Source: JAOUEA01 sp963825635 (GTDB lineage: Bacteria > Actinomycetota > UBA4738 > HRBIN12). From it: a DNA stretch of 64,000 nt. Made by a program: the position numbers and the translations under genes. The notes under the pieces were generated by a model, which was not told where the DNA came from, ran no database searches, and saw only the letters and a program-made list of their open reading frames with translations. Where the stretch lies: contig CAWGTU010000001.1 of the NCBI GenBank assembly GCA_963825635.1, positions 558,001-622,000 on the forward strand, written 5' to 3'. The first letter of the stretch is position 1. Each line of letters opens with the position of its first letter. This document shows positions 48,725 to 57,214 of the stretch, piece by piece.

Positions 48725-49705
48725 GTGGAGATCATCACCAAGAAGCGGATGATGCTGTTCACCGGCACCATCCACCCTGCGCTCGGCCACGAGATCGCCG
48801 ACTGCCTGAGCATCCCGGTGAGCGAGTCAGACCTGCGCCGCTTCGCCTCGGGTGAGATCTACTTCCGGGCCAAGGAGAGCGTGCGCGGCGCCGACGTGTT
48901 CGTGGTGCAGACCCACTACGAGCCCGTCAACGAGGCGCTGATGGAACAGCTGATCATGATCGACGCGATGAAGCGCGCGTCGGCCAAGCGCATCACCGCC
49001 GTGATCCCCTACTACGGATACTCCCGGCAGGACCACAAGGCGCTCTCGCGCGAGCCGATCAGCGCGAAGCTCGTGGCCGACCTGCTGTCGACCGCGGGCG
49101 CCGACCGCGTCGTCAGCGTCGACCTGCACTCCGGTCAGATCCAGGGCTACTTCGACTCGCCGTTCGACCACCTCACCGCCCTGCCGATCCTGTCGAACCA
49201 CTTCTCGGGCGAGCTCGGCCTGCACGGTGACGACCTCGTCGTCGTGGCGCCCGACGCCGGCCGCATCAAGACCTCGGAGAAGCTGCGCGAGTACCTCCAC
49301 GCCGACCTGGCGTTCCTCTACAAGCGGCGCAGCCGCCACGAGGCGCACAAGATCGAGGAGATGGCGGTCGTCGGCGAGGTCGAGGGCCGTCCGTGCGTGA
49401 TCGTCGACGACATGATCGACACGGCGTCGACGATCTCGGCGGGCGTGCACGTGCTCGCGGAGATGGGCGCCGGTCCGATCTTCGTCGGCGCGACGCACGG
49501 CATCTTCAGCGGCAAGGCGCGCCAGCTGCTCGAGGAAGCCCCGATCGAGCAGGTCGTGGTGACGAACACGCTGCCGATCCCCGAGGAACGCCAGTTCGAC
49601 AAGCTCAGGGTGCTCTCGATCGCCCCCCTGATCGCGAGCGGCCTGCGCGCCGTGTTCGAGGACGCGAGCGTGAGCGAGATCTTCGGCGGCGCGAACCAGG
49701 TCTAG
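48725..49705 (+). CDS. prs: Ribose-phosphate pyrophosphokinase
   Basis: 326 residues from GTG 48725, preceded by AGGGGGAG, 12 bases after glmU. Class I PRPP synthetase motifs: LRRFASGEIYFRAKESVRGA at about residue 37, PYYGYSRQDHKALSREPISA near 98, VVSVDLHSGQIQGYFD near 125 and the PRPP-binding loop VIVDDMIDTASTISAG near 220. It makes PRPP from ribose-5-phosphate and ATP for nucleotide, His and Trp synthesis. The glmU-prs pair is conserved across actinobacteria. Its TAG stop lies within the palindrome at 49702-49720. Confidence 0.97.
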   Translation: MEIITKKRMMLFTGTIHPALGHEIADCLSIPVSESDLRRFASGEIYFRAKESVRGADVFVVQTHYEPVNEALMEQLIMIDAMKRASAKRITAVIPYYGYSRQDHKALSREPISAKLVADLLSTAGADRVVSVDLHSGQIQGYFDSPFDHLTALPILSNHFSGELGLHGDDLVVVAPDAGRIKTSEKLREYLHADLAFLYKRRSRHEAHKIEEMAVVGEVEGRPCVIVDDMIDTASTISAGVHVLAEMGAGPIFVGATHGIFSGKARQLLEEAPIEQVVVTNTLPIPEERQFDKLRVLSIAPLIASGLRAVFEDASVSEIFGGANQV

Positions 49706-49758
49706 TCTGAGCTGGACTAGTTGCTGCGTGTTCGCGTCAGGTGCGAACGTCGAACACG
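49702..49758. repeat. Palindrome at the prs stop and following hairpin
   Basis: CTAGTC (49702-49707) and GACTAG (49715-49720) flank TGAGCTG; the left side TAGTCTG is the same as at 12089 and 38557. A second stem, CGTGTTCG (49727-49734) with CGAACACG (49751-49758), could end the prs transcript, though there is no T tract. Confidence 0.5.
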
Positions 49759-49884
49759 GTAGTGGGTGAGTTGGACGCTGCCAGGTCCGAGGAGCCGATC
49801 CTCGACGCCCACTCCGATCCTTCCGGTCATGTCGCCTGGTCAGACGCACGAGACCCTCGGGAGGTATCGGCGTGCGTGAGCCTC

Positions 49885-51165
49885 TCACGGTCCGAGCAGC
49901 GACGCAGGGATGACCGCGATCCCGTCAGGACGCCGGTAGGCGTCGCGTCCGGTCGTGACGACGACGGCGTCGAGGAGTTCGTCGCCGATCTTCCCCTGCA
50001 ACCACCGGAGGTGTCGGACGTCCCGCTCGCCGACGGTGGCGCCGAGCTTGACCTCGACCGCGACCACGCGACCGTCGTCCCGTTCGACCACCAGGTCGAT
50101 CTCGTGGTCGCCGCGGTGGGTGCGCAGATGTCCGATGCGAGCCGAGACGGTCTGCGCATACACCCGGAACGACAGGGAGACCAGGGACTCGAACAGGGCC
50201 CCGAGGAACGTGCCGTCCCGGGGCACGGGAGGGCCGACCTCGCGCCCCCCCAGCATCGAGGATGCCGTGGCGCCGACCAGCCGGGCTGCCAGGGCGGGGT
50301 CGACGAGGTGGTGCTTGGGCGGCTGGGCGAGCTCGGCGATGTGGCTGCGCGTCGGTTGCCACGCCGGGATGGGATCGACGATGAAGAGGCGTTCCAGCAC
50401 GTCGCGATACGGGCCGACCGTCGTCTTCGCCGGCGTCCGCTCGCCCGCCGTCGCGGCGGCGCGGATCGTCTCGAAAGATGCGACGGTCGAGGTCGCCGCC
50501 GCATACGCGGACATCCAGCGGCGAAGCGCCGTGGGGTTGCGCACGTTGAGCCCGAGCTCGAGGAAGTCGCGGTCGACGATGCGGGTCAGATATCCGTCGA
50601 GCTGGCTCCTCAAGGGGGTCCCCGTCAACGATCGCAACCCGGGGAACCCGGATCGGACGATCTCGTCCGTGTAGTCCTGAAGCGTGTACGACGACGTGCC
50701 CTCGAGGTGGGGGCGGTCACCGGCGAGGAGCACCCTCAGGCTGACGGAAGGTGGCTCGGCCAGCCTCTCGGCCAGAGATAGCGGGCGCATCCGGAGGCTC
50801 ACGATCCGACCGCCCCCGCTGTGCGTTCCGGTGTCCCTCGGAGACGCCGAACCCGTCAGGAGGAACGCACCGGGGGGTGCGCCCGCGTCCACCCTGCGGC
50901 GGATGCGATCCCACACCTGCGGGACGTACTGCCATTCATCGATCAACACGGGGTGTCCGGCGTCGACCAGGCGATCGACGTCCGCTTCCGCCACCGCCCG
51001 GATCGCTGGATCGTCGAGTTCGATCGTGGACGCGACCCGTCTGGTCGCGGTCGCGGTCTTCCCGACCGCCTTCGCACCCTCGAGCGCGATCGCGGGGAGC
51101 TGGTCGAGGAGCAGATCGAGTTCTCCATCGACGATGCGCGTCGTGTAAGGAGCGGCGGTGTTCAT
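49885..51165 (-). CDS. AAA family ATPase with DUF4143 domain
   Basis: 426 residues. Walker A LEGAKAVGKTATATR at about residue 28, Walker B VLIDEWQYVPQVWD near 72, sensor AFLLTGSASP near 100 and LRMRPLSLAERL near 125 are typical. The C-terminal DUF4143 domain has LDGYLTRIVDRDFLELG near 190, GALFESLVSLSFRVYAQ near 325 and the nuclease-like EIDLVVERDDGRVVAVEVK near 360. Such ATPases are widespread, patchily distributed and of unproven function; transport, defence and toxin-antitoxin ideas exist. It is inserted between prs and rplY, which are neighbours in other actinobacteria, so recent gain is likely. Confidence 0.88.
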   Translation of the reverse strand: MNTAAPYTTRIVDGELDLLLDQLPAIALEGAKAVGKTATATRRVASTIELDDPAIRAVAEADVDRLVDAGHPVLIDEWQYVPQVWDRIRRRVDAGAPPGAFLLTGSASPRDTGTHSGGGRIVSLRMRPLSLAERLAEPPSVSLRVLLAGDRPHLEGTSSYTLQDYTDEIVRSGFPGLRSLTGTPLRSQLDGYLTRIVDRDFLELGLNVRNPTALRRWMSAYAAATSTVASFETIRAAATAGERTPAKTTVGPYRDVLERLFIVDPIPAWQPTRSHIAELAQPPKHHLVDPALAARLVGATASSMLGGREVGPPVPRDGTFLGALFESLVSLSFRVYAQTVSARIGHLRTHRGDHEIDLVVERDDGRVVAVEVKLGATVGERDVRHLRWLQGKIGDELLDAVVVTTGRDAYRRPDGIAVIPASLLGP

Positions 51166-51177
51166 CCTCGGTCAACG

Positions 51178-51213
51178 CTACCATTTCGGGACTCATAACA
51201 CTACCATTTCGGG
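51178..51213. repeat. Tandem 13-base direct repeat CTACCATTTCGGG upstream of the AAA-DUF4143 gene
   Basis: Two identical copies at 51178-51190 and 51201-51213, 23 bases apart start to start (about two helical turns), begin 12 bases before the ATPase start. The spacing suggests side-by-side protein binding, probably autoregulation or co-regulation of that gene. Confidence 0.55.
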
Positions 51214-51281
51214 GTCCTGCCTCATCCGCGGGCGACGTGTGGATCGGCTCTTCTCCCGAGGTCGCCCGACGCGGATTCCTG

Positions 51282-51287
51282 TACCAT
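51282..51287 (+). promoter_or_regulatory. -10 element TACCAT, candidate promoter of rplY
   Basis: TACCAT 59 bases before the rplY ATG, leaving a leader of roughly 50 bases. No clear -35. Confidence 0.35.
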
Positions 51288-51346
51288 CCCCAGGTTCTCG
51301 AAACGACCGATCCGCCTCCCACAGATACGAAGGGCCCCTCTTCGCC

Positions 51347-52054
51347 ATGGACACGAAACTCACCGCAGAACGTCGCTCCGACGCCGGCAAGGGCGTCGCC
51401 CGCAAGCTCCGCGCCGCCGGCAAGATCCCGGCCGTGCTCTACGGACAGGGCCTCGAGACGACGCCGCTCACGGTCGATTCCCGCGAGCTGAGCCACCTGC
51501 TGCACGGCAGCGCCGGATCGAACGTGCTCGTCGACCTCATGGTCGACGGCGAGGAGCACCTGGCGATCCCCCGGGAGATCCAGCGCGATCACATCCACTC
51601 GAAGTTCGTGCACGTCGACTTCCTCGCGGTGAGCCGCACCGAGACGATCACCGTGAACGTGCCCGTCCACGACAGGGGCGACGCCGCCGGGGTGAAGGAA
51701 GGCGGGGTGGTCGAGCACCACCTGCGCGAGGTGCAGATCGAGTGCCTGCCGCAGGACGTGCCCGACGAGATCGTGGTCGACATCACCGACGTGGAGCTCG
51801 GCGACATGGTGCACGTGAGCGACCTCGTGGCGCCCGAAGGCGTCACGATCCTCACCAGCCCCGAGGACGCCGTGCTCTCGGTCGTGACTCCCGCTGCGCT
51901 CCGTGTCGAGGCCGACCTGTCGGTTCCCGGCGAGGAGGGTGTCGAGGTGCCGGTGGCCGAGGTCGAGGAGGGCGCCGAGGCGCCGGCCGTCGAGGGCGAG
52001 GCCCCGGCGGAGGGCGGCGAGGCTCCTGCCGAAGGCGAGGGTGGCGAGGGCTAG
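51347..52054 (+). CDS. rplY: 50S ribosomal protein L25/general stress protein CTC
   Basis: 235 residues from ATG 51347. The L25 domain begins MDTKLTAERRSDAGKGVARKL (family start is TxxxxxRxxxGKGxARKLR) with GKIPAVLYGQGLETTPLTVD and REIQRDHIHSKFVHVDFLAV. The C-terminal TL5/CTC beta domain follows (TVNVPVHDRGDAAGVKEGGV, EVQIECLPQDVPDEIVVD). A low-complexity acidic Glu/Ala/Pro tail of about 35 residues ends it. It binds 5S rRNA. The order prs-rplY-pth-mfd is conserved in actinobacteria. Confidence 0.95.
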   Translation: MDTKLTAERRSDAGKGVARKLRAAGKIPAVLYGQGLETTPLTVDSRELSHLLHGSAGSNVLVDLMVDGEEHLAIPREIQRDHIHSKFVHVDFLAVSRTETITVNVPVHDRGDAAGVKEGGVVEHHLREVQIECLPQDVPDEIVVDITDVELGDMVHVSDLVAPEGVTILTSPEDAVLSVVTPAALRVEADLSVPGEEGVEVPVAEVEEGAEAPAVEGEAPAEGGEAPAEGEGGEG

Positions 52055-52068
52055 CCCCTGCCGCTCCC

Positions 52069-52647
52069 ATGACCTGGCTCGTCGCCGGTCTCGGCAACCC
52101 CGGCGATCGGTACGCGAACACCCGGCACAACGTCGGCCGCATGGTCGTCGACGAGCTCGCGCGCGCGCACGGCGAGCGGTTCAAGAAGGTGCGCTTCCTG
52201 CCGGTCGAGCTCGCCGAGGTGCGCGAGGGCGACGATCGCGTGCTGCTCGCGGCCTCCACGCGGTTCATGAACGAGTCGGGACCGTCGTACGCGAGCCTCG
52301 CGCACAAGCAGCACGTCGAGCCCGACCGGCTGATCGCGGTCTACGACGAGCTCGACATCCCCGCGGGCGAGCTGCGCGTGAAGCTCGGCGGCGGCAGCTC
52401 CCACAACGGCGTGAAGTCGCTGCAGCAGGCCCTGGCGTCCCGTGACTTCCTGCACGTGCGCATCGGCATCGGACGCCCGCCCGGGCGCCAGGACCCCGCG
52501 GATTTCGTGCTGACCCCGATCGGGAAGAAGCTCGAGGCCGACGTCGCGATCTGGGTCGACCACGCGGCCGACGCGGTGCGCAGCCTGATCGCCGAGGGGC
52601 TCACCCCGACCCAGGACCGGTTCAACCGCCAGACGCCTCAGGGCTGA
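52069..52647 (+). CDS. pth: Peptidyl-tRNA hydrolase
   Basis: 192 residues from ATG 52069, 14 bases after rplY. Motifs: WLVAGLGNPGDRYANTRHNVG with the catalytic His at residue 20, ASTRFMNESGPSYASL near 63, VYDELDIPAGELRVKLGGGS near 95 and HNGVKSLQQALASRDFLHVR near 115. It frees tRNA from peptidyl-tRNA dropped by ribosomes and is essential in bacteria. The last helix VDHAADAVRSLIAEGL is normal. Confidence 0.96.
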   Translation: MTWLVAGLGNPGDRYANTRHNVGRMVVDELARAHGERFKKVRFLPVELAEVREGDDRVLLAASTRFMNESGPSYASLAHKQHVEPDRLIAVYDELDIPAGELRVKLGGGSSHNGVKSLQQALASRDFLHVRIGIGRPPGRQDPADFVLTPIGKKLEADVAIWVDHAADAVRSLIAEGLTPTQDRFNRQTPQG

Positions 52648-52676
52648 CCGGCTCCCGGCATCGCGTCCCGCAGGAC

Positions 52677-52682
52677 TAGACT
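52677..52682 (+). promoter_or_regulatory. -10 element TAGACT upstream of mfd
   Basis: GGACTAGACT contains TAGACT, the same box as before the parvulin gene, and half of the ACTAG palindrome element. The transcript would begin near 52689. Confidence 0.4.
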
Positions 52683-52692
52683 GCTTCTCCCA

Positions 52693-52719
52693 AGGCCCCG
52701 CCGGAACGCGGCGAGGCCT
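52693..52719 (+). terminator. Hairpin between pth and mfd
   Basis: AGGCC-CCGC, loop CGGAAC, GCGG-CGA-GGCCT: two stacked helices with a 3-base bulge. It may terminate pth transcripts or form the mfd leader, since a -10 lies just before it. There is no T tract. Confidence 0.4.
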
Positions 52720-52756
52720 GTTCATGGTGTCCGGTCGCTGTTCGGGAGGTTCCGGG

Positions 52757-55700
52757 TTGGCTCTGCGCGACGCGCTCGAGGTGCTGGTGACGTCGGAGCC
52801 GTTCGAGCGGCTCCTGCTCGAGCGTGCACGTCCGATCGTGGCCAGGGCCGAGGCCGGCGAGGACTTCGTGGTCGCGGGCGTGGCGACCGCGCTCGAGGCG
52901 CCCCTGCTCGCCGTGGCCCCCGGCCCCCGTGAGGCCGAGGCGCTCGCCGCGGACCTCGAGGCGTTCCTCAGCCCCGAGCGGGTCGCGCTGCTGCCGGCGT
53001 GGGAGGCCCTGCCGTACGAGGGCATCTCGCCCGCCCCCGAGGTGGCGGCCCGGCGTGCCAGCGCCGTCGCCCGCATGCGCGAGGCCAAGGGGGCGTTCGT
53101 GCTGGTCGCGCCGGTGCTCGCGGCGATGCAGGGGCTGATCCCGACGCTCGGCCTCACGTCGGCCCTCCAGCTCGTCGCCGGCCTCGAGCTGCCACCCGAC
53201 GCGCTCGCGGAGCGTCTCGTCGACCTCGGCTACACGCGGTCCGACGTGGTGGAACACCGCGGCGAGTTCGCCGTGCGGGGCGGCGTGGTCGACGTCTTCC
53301 CCGGCACGGCGCGCCGCCCGGTTCGCGTGGACTACTGGGGCGACGAGGTCGAGTCGATCCGGGAGTTCGTGCCTTCGACGCAGCTCTCCACCGAGCGGGT
53401 GACGCTGGCCGAGGTGCCGGCGACGCGCGAGCTGGTGCCGGACGACGCCCTCCGCGATCGCGCGCGCGCGGCGGCAGCCGAGGCGCCGGAACGCTTCGCC
53501 GACCAGCTCGCGCGCATCGCCGACGGGTTGTTCGTCGAGGGCGCGGAGTCGCTCGCCCCGTTCCTGTTCGATCGCATGCCCACGCCGGCCGAGCTCGTGC
53601 CCGAGGGCGGATGGGTGGTGCTCACCCACGCGCATCGCACCCTCGACCGCGCGCGGGCGGCGCACCTGGAGGGAGAGGCGCTCGCGGAGGCGACGGCCTG
53701 GCCCGCCGCCCGGGTGCTGCACACGCTCGACGATGCGATCGGTGACCGCGTGCGGCTGCACCTCACCGAGTTCGCCGAGGGCCTCGACCTCGGCATCGCG
53801 AGCTGGGGCACGGGGCAGGGCAACGCCGCGGAGCTCGCCTCGCGTGCGCGCGAGCTCGCCGGCGCCGGGTTCCGCATCGTGCTGTCGGCCCGCGGCCACG
53901 GTTCCCTGGAGCGCGCCCGCGAGGTGCTGGGCGACGGCGTGCCAGTCGAGCCGGTGGAGTCGCCGCTCGCCGACGGGTTCCTGTTCCAGGCCGGGCGCCT
54001 GGCCGTGGTCACCGAGGAGGACCTGTTCGGCGCCCGCCGCCACACCCGCACGGCGCCGCGGTTCACGCGCCGGCGCACCGACTCGATCGCCGACGAGCTG
54101 GAGACCGGCGACTTCGCCGTGCACCGGATCCACGGGGTCGGGCGGTACACGGGCATCACCCACCGCGAGCTCGCCGGCGCCGAGCGCGACTACCTGGTGC
54201 TCGAGTACGCCGGCGGCGACAAGCTCTTCGTGCCGAGCGACGCGGTCGGCATGGTCGCGAAGTACATCGGCGGCGACAGCCCCCGCCTGCATCGCATGGG
54301 CGGCAGCGACTGGGCGCGCGCGACCGCGAAGGTCAAGCGGGCAGTGCGCGACATGGCCGGGGAGCTCGTGCGCCTCTACACGGTGCGTCTCTCGGTGCCC
54401 GGCCACGCGTTCGGCCCCGACACGCCGTGGCAGCAGGAGCTCGAGGACGCCTTCCCGCACGAGGAGACGACCGACCAGATCTCGGCGATCGACGAGGTCA
54501 AGGCCGACATGATGCTGCCCAAGCCGATGGATCGCCTGGTCTGCGGCGACGTCGGGTTCGGCAAGACCGAGATCGCCGTGCGAGCGGCGTTCAAGGCCGT
54601 GATGGAGGGCAAGCAGGTCGCCGTGCTCGTGCCGACGACGCTCCTCGCCGAGCAGCACTTCATCACGTTCAGCGAGCGGTTCGCGCCGTTCCCGGTCACG
54701 GTGAGGATGCTCAGCCGCTTCGTGAGCCACGCGGAGCAGAAGCAGGTCGTCGAGGACGTCAAGGCGGGCAAGGTCGACGTCGTGATCGGCACGCACCGGC
54801 TGCTCGGCAAGGACATGGCGTTCCAGGACCTCGGCCTGCTCGTGGTCGACGAGGAGCAGCGCTTCGGGGTCGCGCACAAGGAGCGCCTGAAGCAGTTCCG
54901 CGCCAGCGTCGACGTGCTGACGATGACGGCGACGCCGATCCCGCGCACGCTCGAGATGGCGCTCACCGGCATCCGCGAGATGAGCACGATCGACACGCCG
55001 CCCGAGGACCGCCAGCCGGTGCTCACGTACGTCGGCAGCTACGACGAGGGCCTCGCGCTGGGGGCCGTCCGCCGCGAGCTGCTGCGCGAGGGCCAGGTCT
55101 TCTGGGTGCACAACCGGGTGGCGACGATCGACCGGCAGGTCGCGTGGCTGCAGCAGGAGCTCCCCGAGGCGCGCATCGTCGTCGCGCACGGCCAGATGGA
55201 CGAGGCGCTGCTCGAACGGCAGATGATGACGTTCTGGAACCGGGAGGCCGACGTGCTGGTCTCGACCGTGATCATCGAGAGCGGCCTCGACGTGCCGAAC
55301 GCGAACACGCTCGTCGTCGACCGGGCCGACCTGCTCGGCCTCGCGCAGATGTACCAGCTGCGCGGCCGCGTCGGGCGCTCGACCGAGCGCGCGTTCGCGT
55401 ACTTCTTCTTCCCGCCCCAGCGGGAGATGACCGAGGAGGCGCGGGAGCGGCTCGCCACGATCAGCGCGCACCAGGCGCTCGGGTCGGGGTTCAAGATCGC
55501 GATGAAGGACCTGGAGATCCGCGGGGCGGGGAACATGCTCGGGGCCGAGCAGTCGGGCCACATCGCCGCGGTCGGGTTCGACGCGTACGCGCGCATCCTG
55601 CAGGAGTCGATGGCCGAGATGAAGGGCGAGGCGGTGCCCGAGGAGCAGGAGCTCCGCATCGACCTGCCCGTGAAGGCGTTCGTGCCGCCGGGCTGGGTCG

Positions 55701-56110
55701 CCCAGGAGGCCCTGCGCCTCGAGCTGTACCGGCGCATCTCGCTCGCTCCCGACCACGCCACGCTCGAGCAGATCCGCACCGAGACGATCGACCGTTACGG
55801 CGCGCTGCCCGACGAGGTCCAGACGCTGTTCGCGATCGCGTCGCTGCGTGTGACCGCCCGAGCGCTCGGGGTCGAGGAGATCTCGACGTTCCGCGATCAG
55901 GTGCGCCTCAAGCCGGTGACGATCCCCGACCACCTGCTCAGCGACCTGCAGGAGCGTGTCTACGGGTCGTCGTTCGCCCCCGAGTCGCAGACGTTGAACC
56001 TCGTTCCCGAGCGCGTCTTCGGCACGGATCTCGTGGCGTTCGTGGAGCGTTGGCTGCTCGAGGCGGCGACGGGGGACCGGGTGCTCCCGAGTCCCAGGTC
56101 CGGCGCCTGA
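52757..56110 (+). CDS. mfd: Transcription-repair coupling factor
   Basis: 1117 residues from TTG 52757, chosen for GGGAGG seven bases before; ATG 52724 is in frame too. The UvrB-like N-terminus (LALRDALEVL, LLPAWEALPYEG) is followed by a CarD-like RNA-polymerase-interaction domain (SIADELETGDFAVHRIHGVG) near residue 450. The RecG-like translocase has Walker A CGDVGFGKTEIAVRAA near 597 and LLVVDEEQRFGVAHKERL near 695, with motif VLTMTATPIPRTLEMA near 720 and DVLVSTVIIESGLDVPNANT near 833. The TRCF C-domain completes it. Mfd removes stalled RNA polymerase and recruits UvrA. Confidence 0.97.
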   Translation: MALRDALEVLVTSEPFERLLLERARPIVARAEAGEDFVVAGVATALEAPLLAVAPGPREAEALAADLEAFLSPERVALLPAWEALPYEGISPAPEVAARRASAVARMREAKGAFVLVAPVLAAMQGLIPTLGLTSALQLVAGLELPPDALAERLVDLGYTRSDVVEHRGEFAVRGGVVDVFPGTARRPVRVDYWGDEVESIREFVPSTQLSTERVTLAEVPATRELVPDDALRDRARAAAAEAPERFADQLARIADGLFVEGAESLAPFLFDRMPTPAELVPEGGWVVLTHAHRTLDRARAAHLEGEALAEATAWPAARVLHTLDDAIGDRVRLHLTEFAEGLDLGIASWGTGQGNAAELASRARELAGAGFRIVLSARGHGSLERAREVLGDGVPVEPVESPLADGFLFQAGRLAVVTEEDLFGARRHTRTAPRFTRRRTDSIADELETGDFAVHRIHGVGRYTGITHRELAGAERDYLVLEYAGGDKLFVPSDAVGMVAKYIGGDSPRLHRMGGSDWARATAKVKRAVRDMAGELVRLYTVRLSVPGHAFGPDTPWQQELEDAFPHEETTDQISAIDEVKADMMLPKPMDRLVCGDVGFGKTEIAVRAAFKAVMEGKQVAVLVPTTLLAEQHFITFSERFAPFPVTVRMLSRFVSHAEQKQVVEDVKAGKVDVVIGTHRLLGKDMAFQDLGLLVVDEEQRFGVAHKERLKQFRASVDVLTMTATPIPRTLEMALTGIREMSTIDTPPEDRQPVLTYVGSYDEGLALGAVRRELLREGQVFWVHNRVATIDRQVAWLQQELPEARIVVAHGQMDEALLERQMMTFWNREADVLVSTVIIESGLDVPNANTLVVDRADLLGLAQMYQLRGRVGRSTERAFAYFFFPPQREMTEEARERLATISAHQALGSGFKIAMKDLEIRGAGNMLGAEQSGHIAAVGFDAYARILQESMAEMKGEAVPEEQELRIDLPVKAFVPPGWVAQEALRLELYRRISLAPDHATLEQIRTETIDRYGALPDEVQTLFAIASLRVTARALGVEEISTFRDQVRLKPVTIPDHLLSDLQERVYGSSFAPESQTLNLVPERVFGTDLVAFVERWLLEAATGDRVLPSPRSGA

Positions 56111-56159
56111 GCCCGCATGACGTTCGTGTGTCGGCGCGGGCCGCGTGCACACGAGCCCG

Positions 56160-56165
56160 TAGACT
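56160..56165 (+). promoter_or_regulatory. -10 element TAGACT of the parvulin lipoprotein gene
   Basis: TAGACT ends 8 bases before GTG 56174, which supports that start and a leaderless transcript. Confidence 0.55.
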
Positions 56166-56173
56166 GGTGCTTC

Positions 56174-57214
56174 GTGGACTCCCGAACGCTCCGCCTCATC
56201 GCCATGCCCGTGATCGCCGCCGCGTTCCTCGCGGCCTGCAGCTCCGGCCCGACGCCGGCCGCCACCGTCGGCGAGACCGACATCACCGATGAGCAGCTCG
56301 CCGAGGACGCGAAGCTGTTCACGTTCCTCGCGGCGCTGAACCAGCAGGAATGCGGCGGGCCGGCGCCCGAGGGCGACACGCAGGAAGCCGTGTGCAACCG
56401 GTTCACGCTCGGCAACATGATCCAGGGCACGTTCATCACGGACTACGCCGAGGCGAACGACGTCTCGGTCGAGGCGACCCAGGTCGAGGACATCATCGCG
56501 AACCTCGACGAGCAGCTCACCGCCGATGCGGTCGACGCCGAGCTCGAGAAGCTCGACCTCACGCGCACCGACCTCGAGGGGTTGGCCAACGAGGTCCTGC
56601 TGTTCCAGGCGGTGCAGGGCGCCGTCGCCGAGGAGGAGCTCGGCGACGAGCAGCTTCAGCAGATCTACGACGACGAGATCCTGCGCTTCACGACCGTCGA
56701 GGCCCTGCACATCCTGGTCGACACCGAGGCCGAGGCGCAGGACGTCTACCAGCAGGTGACGGCGCCGGGGGCGACGCAGAAGACGTTCGAGGACCTCGCG
56801 AAGGAGGTCTCGACCGACACCCAGTCGGGGGCCAACGGGGGGAGCCTCGGCCAGGCGGTGGCCTCGACCTACGTGCCCGAGTTCGGGGAAGCGGCGGTCG
56901 CGCTCGAGCCGGGCACGATCTCCGAGCCCGTGCAGAGCGAGTTCGGCTGGCACGTGATCTACCTGGTCGACAAGCAGGTGACGCCGTTCGACGAGGCCAA
57001 GACCCAGCTCGTCGAGGGGGAGCAGGGCACGCTGTTCAACGCCTGGATGCGCGATCAGGCCGAGACGCAGGGCGTCGAGGTGAACCCGAAGTACGGGAAC
57101 TTCGACCTCGACACCCTCACCGTGGTCGCCGTGAACAGCACCGACCCCAGCGCGTCGAGCGGCCCCGCCGACGGCGCGGAGAACGACGGCGACGAGGGCA
57201 CGCCCGCGCCGTGA
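56174..57214 (+). CDS. Parvulin-type peptidyl-prolyl isomerase lipoprotein (PrsA/SurA-like)
   Basis: 346 residues from GTG 56174. A lipoprotein signal (MPVIAAAFLAACSS) has its lipobox at FLAAC, Cys23. A SurA-N-like helical domain follows, with ITDEQLAEDAKLFTFL and a Cys pair (NQQECGG, EAVCNRF). The rotamase domain has VEALHILVDTEAEAQDVYQQ near residue 178, FEDLAKEVSTDTQSGANGGS near 208 and PVQSEFGWHVIYLVDKQV near 255. A disordered acidic tail (SGPADGAENDGDEG) ends it. It assists folding of secreted proteins outside the membrane. The stop overlaps the mazG start, and the mfd-surA-like-mazG order is found in other actinobacteria. Confidence 0.92.
   Translation: MDSRTLRLIAMPVIAAAFLAACSSGPTPAATVGETDITDEQLAEDAKLFTFLAALNQQECGGPAPEGDTQEAVCNRFTLGNMIQGTFITDYAEANDVSVEATQVEDIIANLDEQLTADAVDAELEKLDLTRTDLEGLANEVLLFQAVQGAVAEEELGDEQLQQIYDDEILRFTTVEALHILVDTEAEAQDVYQQVTAPGATQKTFEDLAKEVSTDTQSGANGGSLGQAVASTYVPEFGEAAVALEPGTISEPVQSEFGWHVIYLVDKQVTPFDEAKTQLVEGEQGTLFNAWMRDQAETQGVEVNPKYGNFDLDTLTVVAVNSTDPSASSGPADGAENDGDEGTPAP

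Noticed and set aside
52676..56953. A very long open frame on the minus strand opposite mfd and the parvulin gene
   Set aside because: Shadow of high-GC codon use in mfd; its translation is rich in Arg, His, Leu and Glu without domain motifs, while the plus strand encodes a complete Mfd.
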